Source: Roseicella sp. DB1501
GTDB lineage: Bacteria > Pseudomonadota > Alphaproteobacteria > Acetobacterales > Acetobacteraceae
DNA: 64,000 bases
Assembly (NCBI RefSeq): GCF_013112485.1
Contig: NZ_JABFHG010000008.1
Coordinates: 221,986-285,985, forward strand
Reading direction: 5' to 3'
In this document: piece after piece, positions 52,567 to 61,491 of the stretch
Layout of the letters: each line of letters opens with the position of its first letter
Numbering within the stretch: the first letter of the stretch is position 1
Notes under the pieces: generated by a model
The model's database searches: none
What the model saw: only the letters and a program-made list of their open reading frames with translations
What the model was told of the DNA's origin: nothing
Translations under genes and position numbers: made by a program

Positions 52567-52654
52567 GCGCGGGCAACACGCTGGATCATGGCGCATCCGG
52601 CGCCGGGACCGCGGCGAAGGGCGGCCGAACGAGCCGCCGGGGGGAAGGAAGGGC

Positions 52655-54361
52655 ATGGACGGCAGCGCGGCCAGGCAGGTGGACTACCAGGCACTCGTCC
52701 TGGATTACGTCCGGTCGCCGGACCAGGATGCGGCGCGTCCCGTCCGGCATCCTGTCGTCATCGTCGGCGCCGGCCCGGTCGGGCTCACCGCGGCGATCGA
52801 CCTGGCGCAGCAGGGGGTCCCGGTGGTCCTGCTCGACGAGGACGACCGCCTCTCCACCGGCTCGCGCGCCATCTGCTTCGCCAAGCGCACGCTCGAGATC
52901 TGGGACCGGCTCGGCTGCGGCGAGCGCATGGTCGAGACCGGCGTGACCTGGAATCTCGGCAAGGTCTTCTTCCGCGACGAGCCGGTCTACAGCTTCAACC
53001 TGCTGCCCGAGGCCGGGCATCGCCGCCCCGCCTTCGTCAACCTGCAGCAATACTATGCCGAGGGCTTCCTGCTGGAGCGCGCCCGGGCGCTGGCCAATAT
53101 CGACCTCCGCTGGAAGAACCGGGTCACCGGCCTGGAGACGGGGCCGGAGGGCATCGCGCTCACCGTCGAGACACCCGAGGGCGAATACCGCCTCGGCTGC
53201 GACTGGCTCGTCGCCGCCGACGGCGCCCGCAGCCCGACCCGCCGGGCGATGGGGCTGGAGAGCCGCGGCCGCAGCTTCCGCGACCGCTTCCTCATCGCCG
53301 ATATCCGCCTGGAGGCCGAGGCCGCCGCCGCCTTTCCGACCGAGCGCTGGTTCTGGTTCGACCCGCCCTTCCATCCCGGCCAGTCGGTCCTGCTGCACCG
53401 GCAGCCGGACGGTGTCTGGCGCATCGACTTCCAGCTCGGCTGGGAAGCCGACCCGGTGGCCGAGCGGCAGCCCGAGCGGGTGATCCCGCGCATCCAGGCG
53501 CTGCTCGGCCGCGACACGCGCTTCACCCTCGAATGGGTCAGCGTCTACACCTTCGCCTGCCTGCGGATGGAGCGCTTCCGGCACGGCCGCGTGCTCTTCG
53601 CCGGCGATGCGGCGCATGGCGTCTCGCCCTTCGGCGCGCGCGGCGCGAACAGCGGCATCCAGGACGCCGAGAACCTGGCCTGGAAGCTGCGCCTGGTGCT
53701 GGCCGGCCAGGCGCCCGAGGGCCTGCTCGACAGCTACGATGCCGAGCGGGTCCTCGCCGCGGAGGAGAACATCCGCAACTCCACCCGCAGCACCGACTTC
53801 ATCACCCCGAAGAACGAGGCGAGCCGCGCCTTCCGCGACGCGACCCTGGACCTCGCCAGGGATTGCGGCTTCGCCCGCAGCCTGGTGAACAGCGGCCGCC
53901 TCTCGCTGCCGAGCACCTACCGGGATTCGCCGCTGAACACGCCCGACACGGATGCCTTCCTCGGCGCGATGCTCCCCGGCGCGCCCGCCGCGGATGCGCC
54001 GGTGCGGCGGCAGGGGGAGCCGGGCTGGCTGCTCGCCAGCCTTGGCGGCAGCGGCTTCACGGGCCTTTGTTTCGGCGATGGCGGCGCGCTGCCCCCGGCC
54101 CGGCTGGAGGCGCTGCGCGGCCTGGCGCGGGGCGCGGTGCCGGTGCAGCCGCTGCTGGTGCTGCCGCCCGGGGCCGCAGCGGCCGAGTGGCCGGGCATCG
54201 CCTGCATCGAGGACAGCGAGGGGCTGCTCGCCCGGCGCTACGATGCGACGCCCGGCACCTTCTACCTGTTGCGGCCGGACCAGCATGTCGCCGCCCGCTG
54301 GCGGCAATTCGATCCGGCGCTGGTGCGGGCGGCGCTGGCCCGCGCCATCGGGCAAGGGTGA
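52655..54361 (+). CDS. FAD-dependent aromatic monooxygenase (MhaA-like, 3-hydroxyphenylacetate 6-hydroxylase candidate)
   Basis: 568 residues from the ATG at 52655 behind GGGGAAGGAAGG. Flavoprotein hydroxylase motifs are VVIVGAGPVGLTAAIDLA (FAD Rossmann), DWLVAADGARSPTRRAMG (DG motif) and GRVLFAGDAAHGVSPFGARGANSGI (GD motif), followed by a thioredoxin-like C-terminal domain (about 450-568). The next gene is DUF2783. In Pseudomonas putida U a flavoprotein of about this size (MhaA) needs a small partner (MhaB) to convert 3-hydroxyphenylacetate to homogentisate. Here the downstream genes are hmgA and fahA, so homogentisate is the expected product. Confidence 0.82.
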   Translation: MDGSAARQVDYQALVLDYVRSPDQDAARPVRHPVVIVGAGPVGLTAAIDLAQQGVPVVLLDEDDRLSTGSRAICFAKRTLEIWDRLGCGERMVETGVTWNLGKVFFRDEPVYSFNLLPEAGHRRPAFVNLQQYYAEGFLLERARALANIDLRWKNRVTGLETGPEGIALTVETPEGEYRLGCDWLVAADGARSPTRRAMGLESRGRSFRDRFLIADIRLEAEAAAAFPTERWFWFDPPFHPGQSVLLHRQPDGVWRIDFQLGWEADPVAERQPERVIPRIQALLGRDTRFTLEWVSVYTFACLRMERFRHGRVLFAGDAAHGVSPFGARGANSGIQDAENLAWKLRLVLAGQAPEGLLDSYDAERVLAAEENIRNSTRSTDFITPKNEASRAFRDATLDLARDCGFARSLVNSGRLSLPSTYRDSPLNTPDTDAFLGAMLPGAPAADAPVRRQGEPGWLLASLGGSGFTGLCFGDGGALPPARLEALRGLARGAVPVQPLLVLPPGAAAAEWPGIACIEDSEGLLARRYDATPGTFYLLRPDQHVAARWRQFDPALVRAALARAIGQG

Positions 54362-54370
54362 AGGGATGCC

Positions 54371-54598
54371 ATGCTGAACACCGAGCTGAACCTCGCCGCC
54401 CCCGACGACGTCTACGAGGCGCTGGTCGCGCTGCACCGCGACCTGACGCCGGCGCAGAGCCGGCTGGTCAATGCCAGGCTGATCCTGCTGCTGGCCAACC
54501 ATATCGGCGATGCCGAGGTGCTGCGGCAGGCGATGGCCAGGGCCCGCGCCGGGATCGAGCCGGAAGGGCGGGACGACACGCCGCAGGTCGTCGCCTGA
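54371..54598 (+). CDS. DUF2783 small protein (MhaB-like coupling component candidate)
   Basis: 75 residues, mostly helical: LNLAAPDDVYEALVALHRDLTPAQSRLVNARLILLLANHIGD covers most of the DUF2783 domain. It begins 9 bp after the monooxygenase stop with AAGGGATGCC upstream. DUF2783 proteins are commonly encoded beside FAD hydroxylases. Size and position match the small coupling protein of the two-component 3-hydroxyphenylacetate 6-hydroxylase. Function in this organism is inferred from context. Confidence 0.82.
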   Translation: MLNTELNLAAPDDVYEALVALHRDLTPAQSRLVNARLILLLANHIGDAEVLRQAMARARAGIEPEGRDDTPQVVA

Positions 54599-54636
54599 AG
54601 CAGGCCCGACCGACCCAGATCGAGAGGAAGAGACCC

Positions 54637-55617
54637 ATGTCAGGCTTCGCTAGCAGCAACGACCTCGCCGACAAGCAGATCTCCTTCGAGGAGCTCGGCC
54701 CCGGCCTCTATGGCTGGACCGCGGAGGGCGACCCGAATTCCGGTATCGTGGTCGGCGAGGACAGCGTGCTGGTCGTCGACGCCCAGGCGACGCCGGCCAT
54801 GGCGCGCGACGTCATCGCCCGCATCCGCGAGGTGACGGACAAGCCGGTGAAGCACGTGGTGCTGAGCCACTACCACGCCGTCCGCGTGCTCGGCGCCTCG
54901 GGCTATGAGGGCGCGGAGATCATCGCCTCGGACGTCACGCGCGACCTGATCGTCGAGCGCGGCCAGCAGGACATGGACAGCGAGATCGGTCGCTTCCCGC
55001 GCCTGTTCCGCGGCAAGGAGAGCATCCCCGGCCTCACCTGGCCGCATGTTACCTTCCACAGGAAGATGACGCTGTGGATGGGCAGGCGCGAGGTGCAGAT
55101 CATCCATATCGGCCGCAGCCACACCGCGGGCGACACGGTGGTCTGGCTGCCGAAGGAGAAGGTCTGCTTCGCCGGCGACACGGTGGAGTTCGGCGCCACG
55201 CCCTATTGCGGCGACGCGCATTTCGCCGACTGGCCGGGCACGCTGGCGGCGATCCGCACCCTTGGCCCGGAGAAGCTGGTCCCCGGCCGCGGCCGCAGCC
55301 TGCTGACCAAGGCGGAGGTGGAGGAAGGCCTGCAGGGCACCGCCGCCTTCACCGCCGATCTCTTCGGCATCGCCAGGGCCGGCGTCGCCAAGGGCGCGAC
55401 GCTGAAGCAGGTCTATGACGAGGCGATGGCGGCGATGCGCCCGAAATACGGGCATTGGGTGATCTTCGAGCACTGCATGCCCTTCGACGTCTCCCGCGCC
55501 TATGACGAGGCCAAGGGCATCGACCATCCGCGCATCTGGACCGCCGAGCGCGATGTCGAGATGTGGCGGGCGCTGGAGCATGGCGCCGAGATGAAGTCGG
55601 CCGAGCTGAAATCCTGA
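54637..55617 (+). CDS. MBL-fold metallo-hydrolase-like protein with altered metal motif
   Basis: 326 residues. The metallo-beta-lactamase fold is clear ([51 protein letters not shown]). The first metal motif reads [15 protein letters not shown]: the HxH is kept but the Asp and His of HxHxDH are replaced. Later His (SHTAGD) and Asp (AGDTV) ligands remain. A mono-metal site or changed chemistry is likely. It lies in the homogentisate operon between the DUF2783 gene and hmgA, where a maleylacetoacetate isomerase might be expected. It may hydrolyse a pathway ester or thioester, but no substrate can be read from sequence. Confidence 0.83.
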   Translation: MSGFASSNDLADKQISFEELGPGLYGWTAEGDPNSGIVVGEDSVLVVDAQATPAMARDVIARIREVTDKPVKHVVLSHYHAVRVLGASGYEGAEIIASDVTRDLIVERGQQDMDSEIGRFPRLFRGKESIPGLTWPHVTFHRKMTLWMGRREVQIIHIGRSHTAGDTVVWLPKEKVCFAGDTVEFGATPYCGDAHFADWPGTLAAIRTLGPEKLVPGRGRSLLTKAEVEEGLQGTAAFTADLFGIARAGVAKGATLKQVYDEAMAAMRPKYGHWVIFEHCMPFDVSRAYDEAKGIDHPRIWTAERDVEMWRALEHGAEMKSAELKS

Positions 55618-55636
55618 GACGGGAGGAGCCACAGCC

Positions 55637-56986
55637 ATGAACGTCGTGCAGCCGCTCACCGCGTCGCAGCCTGGCCTCGGCGGCGACGCGCCCGCCTATC
55701 TCTCCGGCTTCGGCAACCAGTTCGAGACGGAGGCGCTGCCCGGCGCGCTGCCGGTGGGGCGCAACTCGCCGCAGCGCTGCGCCTACGGCCTCTATGCCGA
55801 GCAGCTCAGCGGCTCGCCCTTCACCGCGCCGCGCGCCACGAACGAGCGCAGCTGGCTCTACCGCATCCGCCCCACGGTGGCGAACTGGGGCCGCTTCCGC
55901 AAGGCCGAGGCGCGGCTCTGGCGCAGCGCCCCCTGCCTCGAGGTCGAGCTGCCACCGGCGCCGATGCGCTGGAGCCCGGTGCCGATCCCCCCCGAGGGTC
56001 TCTCCTTCGTCGAGGGGGTGCGCACCCTGACCACCGCCGGCGACGCCGCGAGCCAGGCCGGCATGGCCGCCTCGCTCTACTTCGTCACCCGCTCGATGCA
56101 GGACGAGTACTTCTACAACGCCGATGCCGAGATGCTGCTGGTGCCGCAGCAGGGCGGGCTGCGCCTGGCGACCGAGTTCGGCCGCATCGACATCGCCCCC
56201 GGCGAGATCGCGGTGATCCCGCGCGGCGTCAAGCTCCGCGTCGCGCTGACGGACGGCCCGGCGCGCGGCTATCTCTGCGAGAACTACGGCGGCGCCTTCA
56301 CCCTGCCCGAGCGCGGGCCGATCGGCGCCAACTGCCTCGCCAATCCGCGCGACTTCCTCACCCCCACCGCCGCCTATGAGGACCGCGAGGCGCCGAGCCG
56401 CCTGACGGTGAAATGGGGCGGCGCGCTGTGGGAGACCGAGATCGCCCATTCGCCGCTCGACGTCGTCGCCTGGCACGGCAACTACGCGCCCTACAAATAC
56501 GACCTCCGGCGCTACTCGCCGGTCGGCCCGATCCTCTTCGACCATGCCGATCCGAGCATCTTCACCGTGCTGACCGCGCCCTCCGAGACGCCCGGCACCG
56601 CCAATATCGACTTCGTCATCTTCCCCGACCGCTGGATGGTCGCCGAGAACACCTTCCGCCCGCCCTGGTACCACATGAACGTCATGAGCGAGTTCATGGG
56701 CCTGATCTACGGCGTCTACGACGCCAAGCCGGGCGGCGGCTTCGAGCCGGGCGGCGTCTCGCTGCACAACACCATGCTGCCGCACGGGCCCGACGCCGCC
56801 GCCTTCGAGGGGGCGAGCCAGGCCGAGCTCAGGCCGCACAAGCAGGAGGGCACCATGGCCTTCATGTTCGAGACCCGCTTCCTGCAGCGCGTCACCGCCT
56901 GGGCCGCCGGCCTGCCCGAGCTGCAGCAGGATTACGGCGAGTACGGCCGCCCGCTGCGGCGGCATTTCGACCCGAGCCGGCGCTAA
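55637..56986 (+). CDS. hmgA: Homogentisate 1,2-dioxygenase
   Basis: 449 residues, standard length. The iron ligands appear as His and Glu in [16 protein letters not shown] and His in [12 protein letters not shown]. Further HGD hallmarks are [26 protein letters not shown] at the start and [12 protein letters not shown]. It opens the homogentisate ring to 4-maleylacetoacetate. It begins 19 bp after the MBL gene, and its stop overlaps the fahA ATG. Confidence 0.97.
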   Translation: MNVVQPLTASQPGLGGDAPAYLSGFGNQFETEALPGALPVGRNSPQRCAYGLYAEQLSGSPFTAPRATNERSWLYRIRPTVANWGRFRKAEARLWRSAPCLEVELPPAPMRWSPVPIPPEGLSFVEGVRTLTTAGDAASQAGMAASLYFVTRSMQDEYFYNADAEMLLVPQQGGLRLATEFGRIDIAPGEIAVIPRGVKLRVALTDGPARGYLCENYGGAFTLPERGPIGANCLANPRDFLTPTAAYEDREAPSRLTVKWGGALWETEIAHSPLDVVAWHGNYAPYKYDLRRYSPVGPILFDHADPSIFTVLTAPSETPGTANIDFVIFPDRWMVAENTFRPPWYHMNVMSEFMGLIYGVYDAKPGGGFEPGGVSLHNTMLPHGPDAAAFEGASQAELRPHKQEGTMAFMFETRFLQRVTAWAAGLPELQQDYGEYGRPLRRHFDPSRR

Positions 56987-58308
56987 TGGTGAGCGAGGCC
57001 ATGAGCAGGATCGACGAGACCCACGACCCGAAGCGCCGGAGCTGGGTGGCCTCGGCCAACGGCCATCCGGACTTCCCGATCCAGAACCTGCCGCTCGGCG
57101 TCGTCTCGCCGCCGGGCGGGGCGCCGCGCGCCGGGGTCGCGATCGGCGACCGCATCCTCGACCTGCCGGCGCTGCTCGCCGCCGGGCTGCTGAGCGGCGA
57201 GGCGGCGCGCGCGGCGGCGGCGGCGGACGGCGCGACGCTGAACGCGCTGCTCGGCCTCGGCGCCGGGCCGCGCCGGGCGCTGCGGACGCAGCTCTCGGCG
57301 CTGCTCGCCGAGGGCAGCGCCGAGCGCGGCCGGGTCGAGCCCTGCCTGCACGCGGCGGCCGACTGCGCCCTGCACCTGCCGGCCCGCATCGGCGACTACA
57401 CCGACTTCTATGTCGGCATCCACCACGCGACCAATGTCGGCCGGGTGTTCCGGCCCGACAATCCGCTGCTGCCGAATTACAAGCATGTGCCCATCGGCTA
57501 TCACGGCCGCGCCTCCTCCATCGTGCCCTCCGGCACGCCGATCCGCCGGCCGAACGGCCAGCGGCCGCGCCCCGAAGGGCCGAGCTTCGGCCCCTGCGAG
57601 CGGCTGGACTACGAGCTGGAACTCGGCCTCTGGATCGGTCCCGGCAACGACCTGGGCGCGCCGATCCCGATCGGCGAGGCGGCTTCGCACATCGCCGGCT
57701 ACTGCCTGCTGAACGACTGGTCGGCGCGCGACATCCAGGCCTGGGAGTACCAGCCGCTCGGCCCCTTCCTGGCGAAGAGCTTCGCCAGCACCATCAGCCC
57801 CTGGATCATCACGCCCGAGGCGCTCGCCCCCTTCCGCGCCGCGCAGCCGCCGCGGCCGGAGGGCGATCCCCAACCCCTGCCCTACCTGCTGGACGCGGCG
57901 GACCAGGCGGAGGGCGGGCTCGACCTCGCGCTCGAGGTGCTGCTGGCGACGCCGGGGATGCGCGAGAAGGGCCTGCCGCCGCACCGCCTGGCGCGGAGCA
58001 GCGCGCGGCACATGTACTGGACCGCGGCGCAGATGGTCGCGCATCACAGCAGCAACGGCTGCAACCTGCGGCCGGGCGACCTGCTCGGCTCGGGCACCCT
58101 CTCCGCCCCCGACCCGGAGGGCTGCGGCAGCCTGCTCGAGACCACGCGCGGCTGGCAGCAGCCGGTGCGCCTCGCCTCGGGCGAGGAGCGCCGCGCGCTC
58201 GAGGACGGCGACGAGATCCTCCTGCTCGCCCGCGCCGAACGCCAGGGCTGCACCAGCATCGGATTCGGCGAGTGCCGCGGCTGCGTCCTGCCCGCCCACG
58301 GCAGCTGA
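56986..58308 (+). CDS. fahA: Fumarylacetoacetase
   Basis: 440 residues if started at the ATG at 56986, which overlaps the hmgA stop (TAATG); an ATG at 57001 would give 435. The FAH catalytic and metal sites are visible: DYTDFYVGIHHATNVGRVFRP (Asp/His), YELELGLWIG (metal Glu pair), LLNDWSARDIQAWEYQPLGPF, and SFASTISPWI. It splits fumarylacetoacetate into fumarate and acetoacetate, completing the homogentisate route. No maleylacetoacetate isomerase gene is present in this operon. Confidence 0.96.
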   Translation: MVSEAMSRIDETHDPKRRSWVASANGHPDFPIQNLPLGVVSPPGGAPRAGVAIGDRILDLPALLAAGLLSGEAARAAAAADGATLNALLGLGAGPRRALRTQLSALLAEGSAERGRVEPCLHAAADCALHLPARIGDYTDFYVGIHHATNVGRVFRPDNPLLPNYKHVPIGYHGRASSIVPSGTPIRRPNGQRPRPEGPSFGPCERLDYELELGLWIGPGNDLGAPIPIGEAASHIAGYCLLNDWSARDIQAWEYQPLGPFLAKSFASTISPWIITPEALAPFRAAQPPRPEGDPQPLPYLLDAADQAEGGLDLALEVLLATPGMREKGLPPHRLARSSARHMYWTAAQMVAHHSSNGCNLRPGDLLGSGTLSAPDPEGCGSLLETTRGWQQPVRLASGEERRALEDGDEILLLARAERQGCTSIGFGECRGCVLPAHGS

Positions 58309-58340
58309 GCCGCGACCAGACCCGACCGGAGGAAACATCC

Positions 58341-59324
58341 TTGAACGACGTCCGCCTGCCGCGCCGCGCGGCCCTCGCCGCCGGCCTTGCCGCAGCCTGG
58401 CCCGGCATCGCCCGCGCCGAGGCCTATCCCGATCGCCCGATCAAGTGGATCGTCGCCTATGCCGCGGGCGGCGGCACCGATACGCTGGCGCGGATCCTCG
58501 GCACGGCGATGGCGACGACGCTCGGCCAGCCCCTGGTCATCGACAACCGCCCCGGCGCCGCGACCAATATCGGCGCCGAGGCCACCGCCAAGTCGCCGCC
58601 GGACGGCTACACGGTCTTCTCGGCCGATAACGGCACGCTGGTCTTCAACCCGGCCCTCTTCCGCAGCCTGCCCTACGATCCGCGCCGGGACTTCCGGCGG
58701 ATCGGGCTGATGGCGCGCTTCCCGCTGGTGCTGACCGTCCGGCAGGGCTCGGCCTTCCGCGACGCGGCGGGTTTCTTCGCCGCGGCCAAGGCGAAGCCGG
58801 GCGAGCACGACTACGCCTCGGCCGGCATTGGCTCGCCGCATCACCTGACGATGGAGCGGCTGTCGAAGGAGACCGGGACGCGGCTGAACCATGTCCCCTA
58901 TCGCGGGGCCGCGCCGGCGCTGAACGACCTGCTGGCGGGCAATGTCGAGGCGATGATCCTCGACCTTCCCTCCGGCGCGGAATACCTGCGCTCCGGCCGG
59001 GTGACGCCGCTCGCCCTCTGCTCGGCGGCCCGGCATCCCGACCTGCCCGCAGTGCCGACGGTGCAGGAGGCGCTCGGCCTCAAGGGCTTCGAGGCCTATG
59101 CCTGGCAGGGGCTGGTGGTGCCGGCGCGGACGCCGGATGCGATCGCCGCGCGGCTCGCCGCGACCCTGGCCGCAGCTCTCGCCGAGCGCGCCGTCGCCGA
59201 CCGGATGCGCGGCATCGGACTCGAGCCCCTGGCCGGCGGCCCGGCGGAGTTCGAGGCGCTGGAAGCCGCCGAGCGCGCCATCTGGGTTCCGCTGATCAAG
59301 GAGCGCGGAATCGCGCTCGACTGA
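58341..59324 (+). CDS. TTT/Bug-family substrate-binding protein, third copy
   Basis: 327 residues from a TTG start at 58341 with a strong CGGAGGAAA upstream. The signal peptide is RRAALAAGLAAAWPGIARA (cleavage before EAYPDRP). Family blocks are IKWIVAYAAGGGTDTLARI, LVIDNRPGAATNIGAE, PPDGYTVF and NHVPYRGAAPALNDLL. It ends the homogentisate operon, 32 bp after fahA, so it may bind an aromatic acid substrate of the pathway. TctA/TctB membrane components are absent. Confidence 0.9.
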   Translation: MNDVRLPRRAALAAGLAAAWPGIARAEAYPDRPIKWIVAYAAGGGTDTLARILGTAMATTLGQPLVIDNRPGAATNIGAEATAKSPPDGYTVFSADNGTLVFNPALFRSLPYDPRRDFRRIGLMARFPLVLTVRQGSAFRDAAGFFAAAKAKPGEHDYASAGIGSPHHLTMERLSKETGTRLNHVPYRGAAPALNDLLAGNVEAMILDLPSGAEYLRSGRVTPLALCSAARHPDLPAVPTVQEALGLKGFEAYAWQGLVVPARTPDAIAARLAATLAAALAERAVADRMRGIGLEPLAGGPAEFEALEAAERAIWVPLIKERGIALD

Positions 59325-59420
59325 GCCTCGCGCGCATCGCCGCGCCGACTCTGTCCAGTTCGGGCTTGATCCCGCCTTGCGCTTGGTCTGACACTTGGCC
59401 GGTTCGCAGGGAGGCCTTGC

Positions 59421-59603
59421 TTGTCCGACGCGCCGGGAGATCGCAGCTATCCGCCCCGGCGGCCAACCGCATTGCGCCTGAGCAAGCCGTGCCCCGAATG
59501 CTGGAACGACCGCTGGAAGCTCATCAACATCACCGGCCAGCCGGTCTGGCTCTGTGTGGAATGCGGCCATATGGAGACCGGCGACCCCGCGCCGGAGCGG
59601 TGA
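59421..59603 (+). CDS. Small zinc-ribbon-like protein
   Basis: 60 residues from a TTG start at 59421, preceded by GGGAGGCC. Two Cys pairs, PCPECWND and LCVECGHM, about 22 residues apart, form a likely zinc ribbon. It has no other domain. The coding sequence shows strong GC bias at third positions, which supports expression. Function is unknown. It lies between the homogentisate operon and the broken XRE gene. Confidence 0.55.
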   Translation: MSDAPGDRSYPPRRPTALRLSKPCPECWNDRWKLINITGQPVWLCVECGHMETGDPAPER

Positions 59604-59621
59604 CGCGGCCGAGGCGCGGCA

Positions 59622-60455
59622 TCAGCCCTGCCCGGTCTCGGGCCCGATCAGCATGGTCAGCGTCAGGTCCGGCCGGCCGGCGGGCTCGAAGGTGACCTGC
59701 TCGTAGCGCAGCAGGCCGTCCTCCGGATGGTGGAAGCTGCGCATCCCGCCTTCCCGCCCGAGCACGCCATAGGCATCCCAGAAGCGCGCGAAATCGCCGC
59801 TGCGCCGGCGCAGCTCGCCGACCAGGGCACGCAGCGCCGGATCGTCGAGATGCGGGCCGCAGGCGGCGTGGAACTCGGCGGCGACGCGTCGCGCCCGCCC
59901 CTCCCAGTCCTCGATCAGCCGGCGGGCGCCCGGCGCGAGGAAGATGAAGCGCAGCAGGTTGCGGTCGCCCGCGCCGTCGAGTCAGCCGGCGAAGAGCCGC
60001 GCCGCCGCCGAGTTCCAGGCCCGCGCCGTCCAGCAACGGTCGAGCAGATAGGCCGGGCAGGCGATCGCCGCGACCGCGGCCAGCACCGCCGCCGGCACCG
60101 CCTCGTCCTCCGCCGCGCCCGCATCCGGGTCGCGCCGCCCGGCCAGCTCGAACAGATAGGCCCACCCGGCGCGGTCCAGCCGCAGGGCGCCGGCCAGGCG
60201 GTTGAGCGCCGCCGCCGAGACCGAGACCTCGCGTCGCCCCTGCTCGATCCAGGTGTACCAGGTGACGCTGAGCCCGCCGAGCTGCGCCACCTCCTCGCGC
60301 CGCAGCCCCGGGGTGCGCCGCCGCGCCCCGCCGCCATGCAGCCCGGCCGCTGCCGGGCTCAGCGCCTCGCGCCGCGCCCGCAGGAAGCCGCCCAGCTCGC
60401 GCCGGCGATCCGCCTCGCTCATCCCGTCATCGTGGCCCGTCATGGTGGCATTCAT
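59622..60455 (-). pseudogene. XRE/MmyB-type regulator broken by an in-frame TGA
   Basis: From the ATG at 60455 (or 60422) the frame encodes an XRE helix-turn-helix (LRREEVAQLGGLSVTWYTWIEQGR) and the first half of an MmyB-like ligand-binding domain (CPAYLLDRCWTARAWNSAAARLFAG). A TGA at 59982-59984 then interrupts it. The same frame continues without shift for 120 codons (LDGAGDRNLLRFIFLAPGARR, then MRSFHHPEDGLLRYEQVTFE) to a TGA at 59622, and these are the expected remaining MmyB motifs. The TGA replaces what is normally a Trp codon (TGG). A point nonsense mutation or a sequencing error is most likely. Confidence 0.85.
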
Positions 60456-60467
60456 ACCAGTATAAAT
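60450..60467 (-). promoter_or_regulatory. Candidate autoregulatory operator of the XRE gene
   Basis: On the minus strand ATTTATAC-TG-GTATGAAT is a palindrome with 7 of 8 arm positions matching. It contains the -10-like TATACT and ends at the ATG at 60455. That suggests a leaderless, self-repressed transcript. The regulator itself appears inactivated. Confidence 0.5.
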
Positions 60468-60564
60468 GCCCGCCTCACGCCAGTGTCCGGGCGGCGCTAT
60501 GCCTCGCCCGATGCGCGGCGGGCGCGCCCGCATCATCGGGTGCAATCCGCCGGAGGAGGCGAGG

Positions 60565-61344
60565 ATGACAGCCACGGACAGGTCGCTGGAGGCGCTGGTC
60601 GACGGGCAGTTCGGAGCCCAGGCCGCAACCTATCTGACGAGCAAGGTGCATGCGCAGGGCGCGGATCTCGACGCGCTCGCCGCGCTGCTGCGCGGCCGGG
60701 CCGGGGATCGCGTGCTCGATCTCGGCTGCGGCGCCGGCCATGTCGGCTTCGCGGTCGCCCCCAAGGTGCGCGAGGTGGTAGCCTGCGACCTCTCGGCCGG
60801 GATGCTGGAGACCGTGGCCCGCGCCGCGGCCGAGCGGGGGCTGCGCAACCTGCGCACGCAGCAGGCCGTCGCGGCGGCGCTGCCCTTCGAGGATGCCGCC
60901 TTCGACGCGGTGCTGAGCCGCTACAGCGCGCATCACTGGCCCGATCTCGATGCCGGGCTGCGCGAGGCGGCGCGGGTGCTGCGGCCGGGCGGGCTGTTCG
61001 CCGTGGTGGACGCGGTCTCGCCGGGCACGCCGCTCTGCGACACGCATCTGCAGGCGGTCGAGCTGCTGCGCGACCCCTCGCATGTGCGGGACCGCAGCCG
61101 CGCGGAGTGGGAGGCGGCGTTGGCCGCGGCCGGCCTCGCCGTCGAGGCGACGGCTGCCTTCCGGGTACGGATGGAATTCGCGGTCTGGGTGGCGCGGATG
61201 CGCACGCCGCGGGTGCAGGCGGAGGCGATCCGGGCGCTGCAGGCGGTGGCGCCGGCCGAGGTGCGGCGGCATTTCGCCATTGGCCCGGATGGCTCCTTCG
61301 ATCTGGACGTGGCGCTGTTCCGGGCGGCGCGGCCGGGCGCGTGA
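60565..61344 (+). CDS. Class I SAM-dependent methyltransferase
   Basis: 259 residues from the ATG at 60565 behind CGGAGGAGGCGAGG. The UbiE/Methyltransf_11 fold shows motif I VLDLGCGAGHVGFAVAP, VVACDLSAGMLETV, AALPFEDAAFDAVLSRYSAHHW and LREAARVLRPGGLFAVVD. Related proteins methylate quinone precursors or small molecules, but no specific substrate is evident. It is divergent from the broken XRE regulator, which may once have controlled it. Confidence 0.9.
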   Translation: MTATDRSLEALVDGQFGAQAATYLTSKVHAQGADLDALAALLRGRAGDRVLDLGCGAGHVGFAVAPKVREVVACDLSAGMLETVARAAAERGLRNLRTQQAVAAALPFEDAAFDAVLSRYSAHHWPDLDAGLREAARVLRPGGLFAVVDAVSPGTPLCDTHLQAVELLRDPSHVRDRSRAEWEAALAAAGLAVEATAAFRVRMEFAVWVARMRTPRVQAEAIRALQAVAPAEVRRHFAIGPDGSFDLDVALFRAARPGA

Positions 61345-61491
61345 TGCGGGCGGGGTGAGCGCGGGGCGCGGGGCGTCGCAATGCGGCGCCGTCGCGGCTC
61401 ATTGTCCAACTGACAAAGGTTTGAGTTAGCCGGGAACATTGTCTCGTATTCGACGTGTTATCGATTCCATCCCGCATTTCAGGGGGCATGG

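Noticed and set aside
59982..59984. Selenocysteine or programmed read-through at the internal TGA
   Set aside because: The position is a Trp in the family, no SECIS-like hairpin is visible directly after it, and a regulator has no known need for Sec. A nonsense mutation is simpler.
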